From: Roseicitreum antarcticum
GTDB lineage: Bacteria; Pseudomonadota; Alphaproteobacteria; Rhodobacterales; Rhodobacteraceae
Length of the DNA: 55,166 nucleotides
Direction of reading: 5' to 3'
NCBI RefSeq assembly: GCF_014681765.1
Contig: NZ_CP061499.1
Span: forward strand, 1-55,166
Shown here: piece after piece, positions 23,698-31,950 of the stretch
Layout of the letters: every line of letters begins with the position of its first letter
Numbering within the stretch: the stretch's first letter is position 1
Made by a program: the position numbers and the translations under genes
Notes under the pieces: model-generated
The model's database searches: none
Told to the model about the DNA's origin: nothing
The model's input: only the letters and a program-made list of their open reading frames with translations

Positions 23698-25171
23698 ATG
23701 TCGAGCAATGCCGCAATCCTGCCCGAAGACCCCGCGCTTTTGAAGGCGATGATCGCTGCCTTGCAGGCAGAGAATGCGCGGATGTCGGCGACAATCCGGG
23801 CCCATGACCAGCTGATCCAGACCCTGCGGTTGCGTATCGCAAAACTGAAGAAGCAGGCTTTTGGCAAATCCTCAGAGAAGGTCGAGCGCGAGATCGAACA
23901 GCTTGAACTGGCGCTGGAAGACCTGCTGATCGCAGCCGCTGAAAGCGAGACTGCCTCCACGGACGAGGATGCTGATGCGACCGCATCCACCAGTAACGAT
24001 ACTGATGCTCACAAGCCCGCCGTCGTCCCCGCGTGTCGGATACCACGCCGCGCGAGCGTCGAGAGCTTGACCCCGGCACCTGCTGCCCGGACTGCGGCGG
24101 CGACCTGCGTCTTGTCGGCGAGGATGTCAGCGACATGCTCGACCTGGTCGCGGCACAGCTCAGGGTCTTGCAGATCGCACGCCTGAAGAAGTCCTGCCGC
24201 CGGTGTGAGAAGATGGTGCAGGAACCCGCTCCCAGCCGCCCTATCCCCGGCAGCATGGCGAGCGCCGCGCTGCTGGCCTACGTTCTGATCTCGAAATACG
24301 ATGACCATCTCCCCTCTATCGCCAGGCCGAAATCTTTGCCCGCATGGGAGCCGATATCCCGGACAGCACGCTGGTCGACTGGTGCGGGCGCGCGATGAAG
24401 GTTTTGCAGCCGCTGATCGAGAGGATCGAGGCCGATATCATGGCCAGTGACGTGCTTCACGCGACGACACCCCAATCCGTGTTCTGGATAGATCCTTGCG
24501 CGACCAAGGGCTGGGCAAGGGCGTGAGAAGGGCCGGATATGGCCTATGTGCGCGATCAGCGGCCTTGGGCAGGCGCGTCTCCCCCTGGTCTACACCTTCG
24601 CGCCGGATTGGAAGGAAGAACACGTCCAGCGCCATCTGGCCAATACCGCGCGGCATTCTGCAAGCCGACGGCTACAAGGGGTATGCCAAGCTCTATGAAC
24701 CGGAACGTGACAGCCCGCCCCGCCTGCGCGAAGCGGCATGCTGGGCGCACCTGCGCCGCGACTTCCATGACGAATGGAGCAAGACCAAATCTGCCATTGC
24801 CCGCGAGGCGCTGGATCGGATCGGCGGGCTTTACGACATCGAACGCGAAATCTCTGGTCGTTCTGCGGACACCCGCCTTGCTGCCCGCCAGAGATACAGC
24901 GTCCCAAAGGTCGAGGCCTTCTTCGCATGGTCGGAGAGCCAGCTTGCCCTGATCCCCGGCAAGGGCGATCTGGCCAAAGCCTTCCGCTATGGGATCAGCC
25001 GCCGCGCCGCATTCAGCCTGTTCCTTGAAGATGGCCGGGTCGCCATCGACAACAATCCGGCAGAGCGCGCGCTCAGACCGATTGGAATCGGAAGAAAAAA
25101 TTGGCTATTCGCCGGGGCAGACACCGGCGCGGAGACCCTCGCGCGGGCAATGACGGTGATCGAAACAGCCA
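23698..25171 (+). pseudogene. tnpC: IS66 tnpC transposase, left copy, multiply frameshifted and truncated
   Basis: The DDE-type IS66 transposase starts MSSNAAILPEDPALLKAMIA. Compared with the right copy it lacks single C or G bases near 24019, 24310, 24462, 24520 and 24543, lacks a 5-base CGCGG near 24588, and is altered near 24650. It carries the intact [17 protein letters not shown] segment that is damaged in the right copy. It ends at 25171 after GVIETA-like text, without its last 40 or so codons. Confidence 0.85.
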
Positions 25172-25230
25172 GCACTGCACTGCCATTCAGGAAAGCCATT
25201 CCTGAGATTAGAAGAATAAAATATCCCTTG

Positions 25231-25515
25231 TCATCGAGTTGACCTGAGAGCATTTGCTTGGGGTTTTACTCGATAGACGGTTTTGACGAGCACAGCACCC
25301 ATATTCGGAGTGGGATCAGTGAGAATGACAATCCTCAGGCCGTCGCGTTCTCTCCATACGACACCAATCCCGTCCTGACCATCTGGCCGCACTGGATTGA
25401 GAAGTACTCTTTCAAAACTCTCCTGAGTTATACCGTCGTCAGCCATACGTGCCTGAGCATGGCGGCTAACGGCAACATTGCCCAAGCCTTTGACGTCCGC
25501 ATAGTAATGTTTCAT
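25231..25515 (-). CDS. DUF4258-like small protein
   Basis: This 94-residue protein has the pattern SRHAQARMADDGITQESFER, then VVWRERDGLRIVILTDPTPN. This resembles DUF4258 proteins (HA-x2-RM-x2-RGIT), some of which are toxin-like with a RelE/BrnT-type fold. The ATG at 25515 has a perfect AGGAGG 6 bases before it. That ribosome site lies inside a decayed IS3 orfA, so the present start may have been formed by an insertion. No partner antitoxin is visible on either side. The family assignment is moderate. Confidence 0.6.
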   Translation of the reverse strand: MKHYYADVKGLGNVAVSRHAQARMADDGITQESFERVLLNPVRPDGQDGIGVVWRERDGLRIVILTDPTPNMGAVLVKTVYRVKPQANALRSTR

Positions 25516-25726
25516 CGACCTCCTGCGCTTTCTGGCTGCCCCGCTCGAAGGCCCGATACGCCTTCGAGCAAAGCCCGTTTTCATTGATAGATCATCGTCA
25601 GATGCACGCTGAACCGATTGGCCAATTCGCCAACCGTCTCCTCGCCCTTCAGCGCTTCCAACGCAATCTTGGCCTTGAACGCCTGATGATGTTGCTTCCG
25701 TTTCGACCTCTCCAATTTCTTTCGCG
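25513..25726 (-). pseudogene. IS3-family orfA (TnpA) N-terminal relic
   Basis: Minus-strand text reads KRKQHHQAFKAKIALEALKG and then EETVGELANRFSVHLTMIYQ, the usual start of IS3 OrfA with its HTH. A TGA replaces the expected Trp (YQ-W-KRALLEG). After one frameshift it continues FERGSQKAQEVDE up to 25513, where the DUF4258-like gene begins. The rest of the element is absent. Confidence 0.7.
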
Positions 25727-25819
25727 TTGAAGATCAGCAGGCTACAAATCGCAGCTTACATCAGCGTTCCGTTTCCGGTGAGTAGTTGAGAGAACGCCTC
25801 TATTGTGAAACGACGCGCA

Positions 25820-26020
25820 TCAGTTGTCTTCACTTTCCTCTTCGGTTGCGTCGTCTTCCTCGTCGTCAGTTTCCTGATCCTCGTCGGTATCTGACCCTTC
25901 GATTGCGGCAGGCTCACTAATGGAACCATCTGCATTGTCATCGCCTGTAAGGAAAAACCATCCGCCGAGCACGACGATGGCCACGGCTCCGACGATGATC
26001 CAGATTTTGTTACTTCCCAA
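25820..26020 (-). CDS. Small acidic membrane-anchored protein
   Basis: This 66-residue protein has one N-terminal membrane helix (IWIIVGAVAIVVLGGWFFL, about residues 6-24). A very acidic tail follows, made almost only of Asp, Glu, Thr and Ser. The tail would face the periplasm or cytoplasm depending on orientation. Such low-complexity tails make family calls unreliable. It lies downstream of the zf-TFIIB and Bax inhibitor genes on the same strand and may belong with them in membrane-stress functions, which is inference. Confidence 0.6.
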   Translation of the reverse strand: MGSNKIWIIVGAVAIVVLGGWFFLTGDDNADGSISEPAAIEGSDTDEDQETDDEEDDATEEESEDN

Positions 26021-26106
26021 TTGCCACGCTCCTCTGAACTAAACCCATCAAGTGTAAAACATAACGCAATACGCCGCCTCCTTTCGGAAGCGGTGTATGT
26101 ATGCGA

Positions 26107-26469
26107 TTAGTCGAAAAATTCCGAGAAGATCGATTTTTTCCTTCTCCCCTTGTCGTGTCTCTCGTCGTAACGGTGATCGTCATCCCGACCACGGTAACGG
26201 TCGTCATCGCCTTTCAACAAGGCGGATGCCATTCCCATGAGACCGCCCCCGTCTGTGCGCCTGTCAGGGTTGTTTCGGGTATCCACCTCCCGTGGCGGCG
26301 GTGCTGGTGCGGTGGAGCGCTCGATGATTTTGTCGAGCTCTCCCCGATCAAGCCAGACACCCCGACAGGACTGGCAGTAGTCGATTTCTACGCCGCTCCG
26401 GTCCGACATCGACAGGCCAGTATGGCAGACGGGGCACAACATGGCCGAGACAGTTTCTTGAGTTCGCAT
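26107..26469 (-). CDS. zf-TFIIB domain protein
   Basis: This 120-residue protein has an N-terminal zinc ribbon of the zf-TFIIB type: MLCPVCHTGLSMSDRSG, then IDYCQSCRGVWLDRGELDKI (two CxxC pairs, about 12-15 and 33-36). The motif GVWLDRGEL is diagnostic. The second half is a hydrophilic, Arg/Asp-rich linker ending KKSIFSEFFD. Bacterial members have no settled function and often sit next to membrane or stress genes. It lies 6 bases after the Bax inhibitor gene, so they form an operon. The start at 26469 has GGAAGG upstream; the ATG at 26442 is an alternative. Confidence 0.82.
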   Translation of the reverse strand: MRTQETVSAMLCPVCHTGLSMSDRSGVEIDYCQSCRGVWLDRGELDKIIERSTAPAPPPREVDTRNNPDRRTDGGGLMGMASALLKGDDDRYRGRDDDHRYDERHDKGRRKKSIFSEFFD

Positions 26470-26475
26470 GATCGT

Positions 26476-27210
26476 TTATCCTTCCTGCCGCTGGCCAAAC
26501 AGGCTCAGAAGCATTTGAAACAGGTTGATGAGATTGAGATAAAGGGACAAGGCCCCCATAATTTGTAACTTTCCAAGGTGAGCTTGGATGGCGACGCCAC
26601 CTGCGCCCTGATGCGCCAGATATTCGTTCCGCAGGCGCTGCATGTCCCATGCCGTGAGGCCCGTGAAGATGATCACCCCGATCACAGAGACAGCCATTGC
26701 CAATGCGCCCGATGCCAGAAACAGGTTGACGATAGAGGCACCGATGACGCCGATCAGACCAATCATCAAGAAGCTACCCCAGCCCGACAGGTCGCGTTTC
26801 GTTGTGTAGCCCCAAAGCGCCATGGTCAGAAAGATGATGGAGGCGCTCAGGAAGGCTTGAACGATGCTTGTGCCCGTAAACATCAGCAGTGCGCTGGCGA
26901 GAGAGACGCCCATGAGCGCGGCAAAGCCCCAGAAAAGACCTTGCAGGGCACCTACGGAAAGTCGCTCAAACCGGAAAGACGCAAACATCACCAACGCCAG
27001 TGGCGCGAAGATCGCAACCCACTTGAGGGGCGTGCCGAAGATGAGGGCTGTGACAGGGGCAACATTTGCCACGGCAAATGCCACCAAGGCTGACACCACC
27101 AGTCCGCCACCCATATAGGCAAAGACGCCAGTCAGATACTTACGCAATCCGACATCGTACTGAAGCCCTTCGGGGGATACATAGTCGCGTGGTTGAACAG
27201 TTCTTTCCAT
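26476..27210 (-). CDS. Bax inhibitor-1 / YccA family membrane protein
   Basis: This 244-residue protein has about seven membrane segments, starting after the typical N-terminus (RDYVSPEGLQYDVGLRKYLT). It contains the BI-1 signatures SIIFLTMALWGYTTKRDLSG, GVIIFTGLTAWDMQRLRNEY and ALSLYLNLINLFQMLLSLFG. The family forms pH-sensitive calcium leak channels or binds FtsH; bacterial members act in membrane stress. The length and motifs are complete. It is followed at once by the zf-TFIIB gene. Its upstream region has the palindrome CTCCCCT-CT-AGGGGAG at 27284-27299, a possible operator. Confidence 0.92.
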   Translation of the reverse strand: MERTVQPRDYVSPEGLQYDVGLRKYLTGVFAYMGGGLVVSALVAFAVANVAPVTALIFGTPLKWVAIFAPLALVMFASFRFERLSVGALQGLFWGFAALMGVSLASALLMFTGTSIVQAFLSASIIFLTMALWGYTTKRDLSGWGSFLMIGLIGVIGASIVNLFLASGALAMAVSVIGVIIFTGLTAWDMQRLRNEYLAHQGAGGVAIQAHLGKLQIMGALSLYLNLINLFQMLLSLFGQRQEG

Positions 27211-27283
27211 ATAAAATTCCTTCGTTTTGATCCCGAAGAAGAGTGGTTTTGTGATGCATGAATTACGAGCATCGGTGGGTCCA

Positions 27284-27299
27284 CTCCCCTCTAGGGGAG
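27284..27299. promoter_or_regulatory. Palindrome upstream of the Bax inhibitor gene
   Basis: Arms CTCCCCT and AGGGGAG separated by two bases, about 75 bases before the start codon at 27210 in an otherwise empty 243-base gap. It could be a regulator-binding site for the Bax inhibitor/zf-TFIIB operon. No clear promoter boxes were found. Confidence 0.35.
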
Positions 27300-27453
27300 C
27301 GATCCGACATCACGAATGATGTGTTCTAAACATCATCCGCCAGAGGGGCCCGGCTCGCACACTTGAAATGGCTACAAGCTAGGTCGGTTTCAATAGGCCG
27401 CGCCCCCGTTTGGCGGATATATGCCAAGTCTGCGTAAGTGGAGCACGTCGCAA

Positions 27454-28000
27454 TCACGTGACGTGAAGTACCAACCAGACAGGCCCTAGATAGAGAGCCA
27501 GTCCTAGCATGACGAACAGCCCGTCACGGGCAAACATACCGAACGCCAAAAGTGCAACAGCACCGCCAACCAGAGACGATGAAAAAGGGACGAACTCCAG
27601 AAAGGGCATTATGAGTCCAGACAGAACACACAAGGTCTGCGGGATAAAAATGAGCGGTCTATGCACAAATGCGGTCAGTCTGGCGTAGGTATGGGCATCC
27701 AGCCACGTCATCGCAGGGCGGAGCCGTTCGAATACCAATCTTACGCGCGCGCTGCTTGTTTTGCGGTTCAAAAGCCACTTCGGAAGCCACAGCCGATCAC
27801 GGCGCAGCAGCATTTGCAAAGACACAAGAAAGATCAAAATACCCATCAACGCGGAGAACATGGGTATGCCGCTCAGTGGTGATGCAACAGCAATTGCCGG
27901 TATCAGCAGTACGGGAGTAAAGCTGGCATGTCCGATGGCTTGCACCAGATCCTCAACGCTGACCTGTTCCTTATCGGTTGCCGCTAAGATGCGATTCACC
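27454..28000 (-). pseudogene. ExoD family protein, 5' end removed by IS66
   Basis: The frame reads VNRILAATDKEQVSVEDLVQ, then PVLLIPAIAVASPLSGIPMF with four hydrophobic segments to VWLVLHVT, as in ExoD (exopolysaccharide synthesis) proteins of about 200 residues. The IS66 end at 28001 replaces the first 10 or so codons. An open frame continues into the IS (to 28113), so a hybrid protein with an IS-encoded N-terminus is possible but lacks a native start signal. The C-terminus is complete. Confidence 0.8.
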
Positions 28001-28015
28001 GTAACCGGCCGATTG

Positions 28016-28312
28016 TTACCGCGGTGGTTTTGCCCTGATGCGGGCGATGAGTTCCTTGTCATGGACGAAGTCGTCGAGGAATTCATGCCAGCTGTCGGTG
28101 GTTCTGCGGGCATCCCTGAGCATGTCGGTCAGCTCCTCGACGCCGTAGTCTGACAGTGCGGTGATGGTCTCTTCCGGACCGGTATAAACGCTGATGATTG
28201 AGCCGTAGGTCAGGTTGTCGTCATTCCAGACGATGGCTTCGAGAAGCTCCAGGTCTTCGCCGATCATTTTGGCGACGTAGTCGAGGGTGCAGATGTGGGT
28301 GATGGCAGCCAT
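28016..28312 (-). CDS. Passenger ORF of the IS66 element
   Basis: This 98-residue acidic protein begins MAAITHICTLDYVAKMIGED and is followed by LLEAIVWNDDNLTYGSIISV. I cannot place it in a named family. It begins exactly at the tnpC stop codon (overlap at 28312) and ends just inside the IS end, so it is part of the element. IS66 relatives often carry such a fourth ORF of unknown role. The truncated left copy lacks it. Confidence 0.65.
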   Translation of the reverse strand: MAAITHICTLDYVAKMIGEDLELLEAIVWNDDNLTYGSIISVYTGPEETITALSDYGVEELTDMLRDARRTTDSWHEFLDDFVHDKELIARIRAKPPR

Positions 28313-29927
28313 CAGGCGGCCTCGGCGTTTGCGACGGCGAATGGCGACCAATTCCACGGCAGTAGTTCATCGAGGCGATTGATCTTGTGGTCGTGGATGC
28401 GGTTGAGGATGTCAGTGAGATACGCTTGGGGATCGAGGCCGTTCATCTTGGCTGTTTCGATCACCGTCATTGCCCGCGCGAGGGTCTCCGCGCCGGTGTC
28501 TGCCCCGGCGAATAGCCAATTTTTTCTTCCGATTCCAATCGGTCTGAGCGCGCGCTCTGCCGGATTGTTGTCGATGGCGACCCGGCCATCTTCAAGGAAC
28601 AGGCTGAATGCGGCGCGGCGGCTGATCCCATAGCGGAAGGCTTTGGCCAGATCGCCCTTGCCGGGGATCAGGGCAAGCTGGCTCTCCGACCATGCGAAGA
28701 AGGCCTCGACCTTTGGGACGCTGTATCTCTGGCGGGCAGCAAGGCGGGTGTCCGCAGAACGACCAGAGATTTCGCGTTCGATGTCGTAAAGCCCGCCGAT
28801 CCGATCCAGCGCCTCGCGGGCAATGGCAGATTTGGTCTTGCTCCATTCGTCATGGAAGTCGCGGCGCAGATGCGCCCAGCATGCCGCTTCGCGCAGGCGG
28901 GGCGGGCTGTCACGTTCCGGTTCATAGAGCTTGGCATACCCCTTGTAGCCGTCGGCTTGCAGAATGCCGCGGGTATTGGCCAGATGGCGCTGGACGTGTT
29001 CTTCCTTCCAATCCGGCGCGAAGGTGTAGACCGCGCCAGGGGGAGACGCGCCTGCCCAAGGCCGCTGATCGCGCACATAGGCCCATATCCGGCCCTTCCT
29101 CACGCCCTTGCCCAGCCCTTGGTCGCGCAAGGATCTATCCAGAACACGGATTGGGGTGTCGTCGGCGTGAAGCACGTCACTGGCCATGATATCGGCCTCG
29201 ATCCTCTCGATCAGCGGCTGCAAAACCTTCATCGCGCGCCCGCACCAGTCGACCAGCGTGCTGTCCGGGATATCGGCTCCCATGCGGGCAAAGATTTCGG
29301 CCTGGCGATAGAGGGGGAGATGGTCATCGTATTTCGAGATCAGAACGTAGGCCAGCAGCGCGGCGCTCGCCATGCTGCCGGAGGGCGGCTGGGAGCGGGT
29401 TCCTGCACCATCTTCTCACACCGGCGGCAGGACTTCTTCAGGCGTGCGATCTGCAAGACCCTGAGCTGTGCCGCGACCAGGTCGAGCATGTCGCTGACAT
29501 CCTCGCCGACAAGACGCAGGTCGCCGCCGCAGTCCGGGCAGCAGGTGCCGGGGTCAAGCTCTCGACGCTCGCGCGGCGTGGTATCCGACACGCGGGGACG
29601 ACGGCGGGGCTTGTGAGCATCAGTATCGTTACTGGTGGATGCGGTCGCATCAGCATCCTCGTCCGTGGAGGCAGTCTCGCTTTCAGCGGCTGCGATCAGC
29701 AGGTCTTCCAGCGCCAGTTCAAGCTGTTCGATCTCGCGCTCGACCTTCTCTGAGGATTTGCCAAAAGCCTGCTTCTTCAGTTTTGCGATACGCAACCGCA
29801 GGGTCTGGATCAGCTGGTCATGGGCCCGGATTGTCGCCGACATCCGCGCATTCTCTGCCTGCAAGGCAGCGATCATCGCCTTCAAAAGCGCGGGGTCTTC
29901 GGGCAGGATTGCGGCATTGCTCGACAT
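28312..29927 (-). pseudogene. tnpC: IS66 tnpC transposase, right copy, one frameshift
   Basis: The N-terminal part (29927 to about 29385) has the coiled-coil LLKAMIAALQAENARMSATI and a zinc-ribbon CCPDCGGDLRLVGEDVSDML. The C-terminal part (29373 to 28312) has the DDE transposase body ([52 protein letters not shown]) and ends [21 protein letters not shown] four-base gap relative to the left copy (ATCC within CGCCCTATCCCCGG) near 29381 puts the two parts in different frames. Unless rescued by frameshifting, no full transposase is made. Confidence 0.85.
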
Positions 29928-29990
29928 GCCGCTGATTACCACGAGGCAGTATAATAGGCCATAAAAACAAGGCATTTCAGCCGGATAAAA

Positions 29991-30338
29991 TTACCCGACC
30001 CGCGCCGGTGGCGCACCCCAATCCGGCCGCCGCCAGTCGATCCCTTCCCACAACATAGCCAATTGCGCGGAGGTCAGACGCGCGGAACCGGAGGCCGTGT
30101 TCGGCCAGGGAAAGCGCCCGCGCTGGAGCACCTTGTAATAGAGGCAAAACCCCTGGCCATCCCAATAAAGGAGCTTCAGCCGGTCACCCTTGCGTCCCCG
30201 AAACGCGAACACCGCACCGCCCGTCGGCTTCTGGCGCAGCACATCCTGCGCCAGTGCTGCCAAGCCCGCGATCCCCTTGCGCATGTCAGTCACACCGCAA
30301 GCCAGATACACGCGAACGCCAGTGCCCGGCCCGATCAT
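29991..30338 (-). CDS. tnpB: IS66 Orf2 protein TnpB (right copy)
   Basis: This 115-residue protein matches IS66 Orf2: VYLACGVTDMRKGIAGLAAL, FAFRGRKGDRLKLLYWDGQG and RFPWPNTASGSARLTSAQLA. It is needed for IS66 transposition together with TnpA and TnpC. Its start overlaps the tnpA stop by 4 bases. It is complete, in contrast with the left copy, which differs by two single-base gaps. Confidence 0.92.
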   Translation of the reverse strand: MIGPGTGVRVYLACGVTDMRKGIAGLAALAQDVLRQKPTGGAVFAFRGRKGDRLKLLYWDGQGFCLYYKVLQRGRFPWPNTASGSARLTSAQLAMLWEGIDWRRPDWGAPPARVG

Positions 30339-30703
30339 GCTCCATCCACCGCGCGGATCAGCCGTGTGAGATCCCTGTCGCCGATGCCGCTCTCGAACCG
30401 CAGCATGCGCCCCTTGGCCAGACGAAGCTCGATCCAGGAAACCGGTGGTGGGGCCGAAGCGACTGGCACCTCGGCGACAGGCGTCACGCCGACCGGCAAA
30501 AACAGTGCCCCTGCATCCGGGGACCAGAGGCCCTTCCGCTTCAGTTCGCTACGCCACGCGTAGATCTGCTGACGGGTCACCTCATGGCGCTGAGCAACCT
30601 GCGTCACCGACGCGCCGCCCACACCAACCGCGCTCACAATCGCCAACTTACCCGCGTCATCCCAACGGCGACGCCGCTCGACCCCCAGAATTTCGCCCCG
30701 CAT
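30335..30703 (-). CDS. tnpA: IS66 accessory protein TnpA (right copy)
   Basis: This 122-residue HTH protein is the same as the left-copy product (ILGVERRRRWDDAGKLAIVS; TRQQIYAWRSELKRKG). The start at 30703 follows GGAGG. It is the first gene of the element, about 100 bases inside the right end at 30803. The leader between the IS end and tnpA contains the palindrome GACACGT...ACGTGTC (CGACGTCG centre), probably part of the promoter. Confidence 0.9.
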   Translation of the reverse strand: MRGEILGVERRRRWDDAGKLAIVSAVGVGGASVTQVAQRHEVTRQQIYAWRSELKRKGLWSPDAGALFLPVGVTPVAEVPVASAPPPVSWIELRLAKGRMLRFESGIGDRDLTRLIRAVDGA

Positions 30704-30803
30704 GACCCCTCCGCGCATAAGACACGTCGCTACCGACGTCGTTATGCACGTGTCTTAGGCGATCAGGCTGCCATGTGGCAGGCGGTGACAATCGGGCGGT
30801 TAC

Positions 30804-31197
30804 GCTCGAAGCCCACCAGAAGGCGCTGGATGTGACCGCGTGGCTTTTGTGGTTCGGCGAGACGGTGTTGAACGCGCAGCAGGTCACACTGACGCGGGTT
30901 GCTTTCTTCATCGCCAAGGCGAAGTTCTACGACCAGTTCCGCAATCGGCTAAACGACCGGCAGGCCAAGGTGATCGAGCGCATGTTCCGAGAGGGGCCCG
31001 AGGGGTTCAAGGGCGGGCTCAGCGCCGAGAATTACATCGCCATCACCGGCACGTCGCGCGCGACCACGACCCGGGACCTGCAGGACCTGGTCGAGATGGG
31101 CGCGCTGAACCGGACCGGGGAGCGGCGGCATACGCGGTATTGGTTGATGTTCGAATCCGAACGAAGCAAACGCAACGATCAGCCACCCACAGAATAG
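30804..31197 (+). pseudogene. C-terminal remnant of a Fic-family protein
   Basis: The frame reads RLNDRQAKVIERMFREGPEG, FKGGLSAENYIAITGTSRAT and TTRDLQDLVEMGALNRTGER. This is the winged-helix C-terminus of Fic proteins with an N-terminal DUF4172. The Fic catalytic domain is missing because the IS66 end (30803) cuts the gene. An ATG-less frame runs from the IS into it. It converges with the last BREX gene, leaving 24 bases between the stops. It is distinct from the intact Fic gene at 551-1156. Confidence 0.82.
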
Positions 31198-31221
31198 ATC
31201 CGCAAGCCAAGAGCCAGCATA

Positions 31222-31950
31222 TCACGCTCCCTCGCGATCCTTCAGACCGACGATGCGGGTGCCGGCACTGTCTGCTCTCACTTCCAGCGCATCAGACGAC
31301 GAAATCACATAGCCAAGATTGTCACCAAGCGAGAACGGGAACATCGTCGGCTGACCCGCAAGTCCATCAAGACCCAGAGGGCGTCCCACATGCATAAGCA
31401 GTGCCGCGGCAAGCCACTGAACCGTCTCCGGGCTTTGGACCGCCATTGAGGGCTTCCGCGTCAGCGTCTTGCCATTCTCACTTTTGCTCAGCAAGGACCA
31501 ATCGACCTGCGACTGGAGGACCATGTTAGTCATGCGGCGAGTGCCTTCTCGCTCGCCGTATATTTCCGCCATCCGTCTATGCACTTCAGCAGTGGTGCAA
31601 TCGCCTTGAATGGACGTCAGTCGACCAACGATTTCGGCAACCTTTGCAAAGAAAGGATAGACTGCGATAGCCATCCCCCAGGTCAGCACTTCGACTTGTG
31701 CATTCGAAACCTTGGCAAAGATTTCGACCCCTCTATCCGCCAAACCAACGACCTCCTCGCGCGGTTCAAGCCAGAGACGGTTCAGGACAGTCCGTGTCTT
31801 CTTCTTCGCTTCTGGCCCGGCATGGGCTTCGGTGAGGATCTGATCGAGCTCGCCAATGTCCGCAGCACCCGACCTTACCCGCAAAGCGGCCGCTGCCCAG
31901 TCAAGGCGGATGAAACGGTCAAAGCCGATCTGGGGCGCTTTACGTTGCAT
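31222..31950 (-). CDS. brxA: BREX-3 protein BrxA
   Basis: This 242-residue protein is the last gene of the type 3 BREX operon. It is basic at the N-terminus (QRKAPQIGFDRFIRLDWAAA) and helical (ARRMTNMVLQSQVDWSLLSK-like segment RRMTNMVLQSQVDWSLLSKS), matching the BrxA position after pglZ in BREX-3. BrxA-type proteins are small DNA-binding proteins needed for defence but without a known enzyme activity. It overlaps pglZ by 11 bases. The family call relies on gene order as well as sequence. Confidence 0.8.
   Translation of the reverse strand: MQRKAPQIGFDRFIRLDWAAAALRVRSGAADIGELDQILTEAHAGPEAKKKTRTVLNRLWLEPREEVVGLADRGVEIFAKVSNAQVEVLTWGMAIAVYPFFAKVAEIVGRLTSIQGDCTTAEVHRRMAEIYGEREGTRRMTNMVLQSQVDWSLLSKSENGKTLTRKPSMAVQSPETVQWLAAALLMHVGRPLGLDGLAGQPTMFPFSLGDNLGYVISSSDALEVRADSAGTRIVGLKDREGA

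Larger units (their letters stand above)
22824..25171 (+). mobile_element. IS66-family element, left copy, 3' truncated
   Basis: The left end GTAACCGCCCGATTGTCACC matches the end of the right copy at 30803. The sequence runs parallel to the right copy up to 25171, inside tnpC, then stops matching, so the last 430 or so bases and the other inverted repeat are missing. It has many small indels against the right copy, mostly one base in runs of G or C. Confidence 0.85.
28001..30803 (-). mobile_element. IS66-family element, right copy, both ends present
   Basis: A 2.8 kb element with ends GTAACCGGCCGATTGTTACC (28001-28020) and the inverse of GTAACCGCCCGATTGTCACC (30784-30803), 18 of 20 matching. 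It contains tnpA, tnpB, a once-frameshifted tnpC and a fourth small ORF. The 8 bases outside each end (GATTCACC and GCTCGAAG) do not match, so no target duplication remains; the element borders two different truncated genes. Confidence 0.9.

Noticed and set aside
28016-28113. Intact exoD gene starting inside the IS66 end
   Set aside because: The first 35 or so residues of that frame are encoded by the IS terminus and are unlike ExoD, so the native gene is truncated.
22824-30803. An active composite IS66 transposon
   Set aside because: The left copy is truncated, both tnpC genes are broken, and no target duplication is present at the right copy ends.
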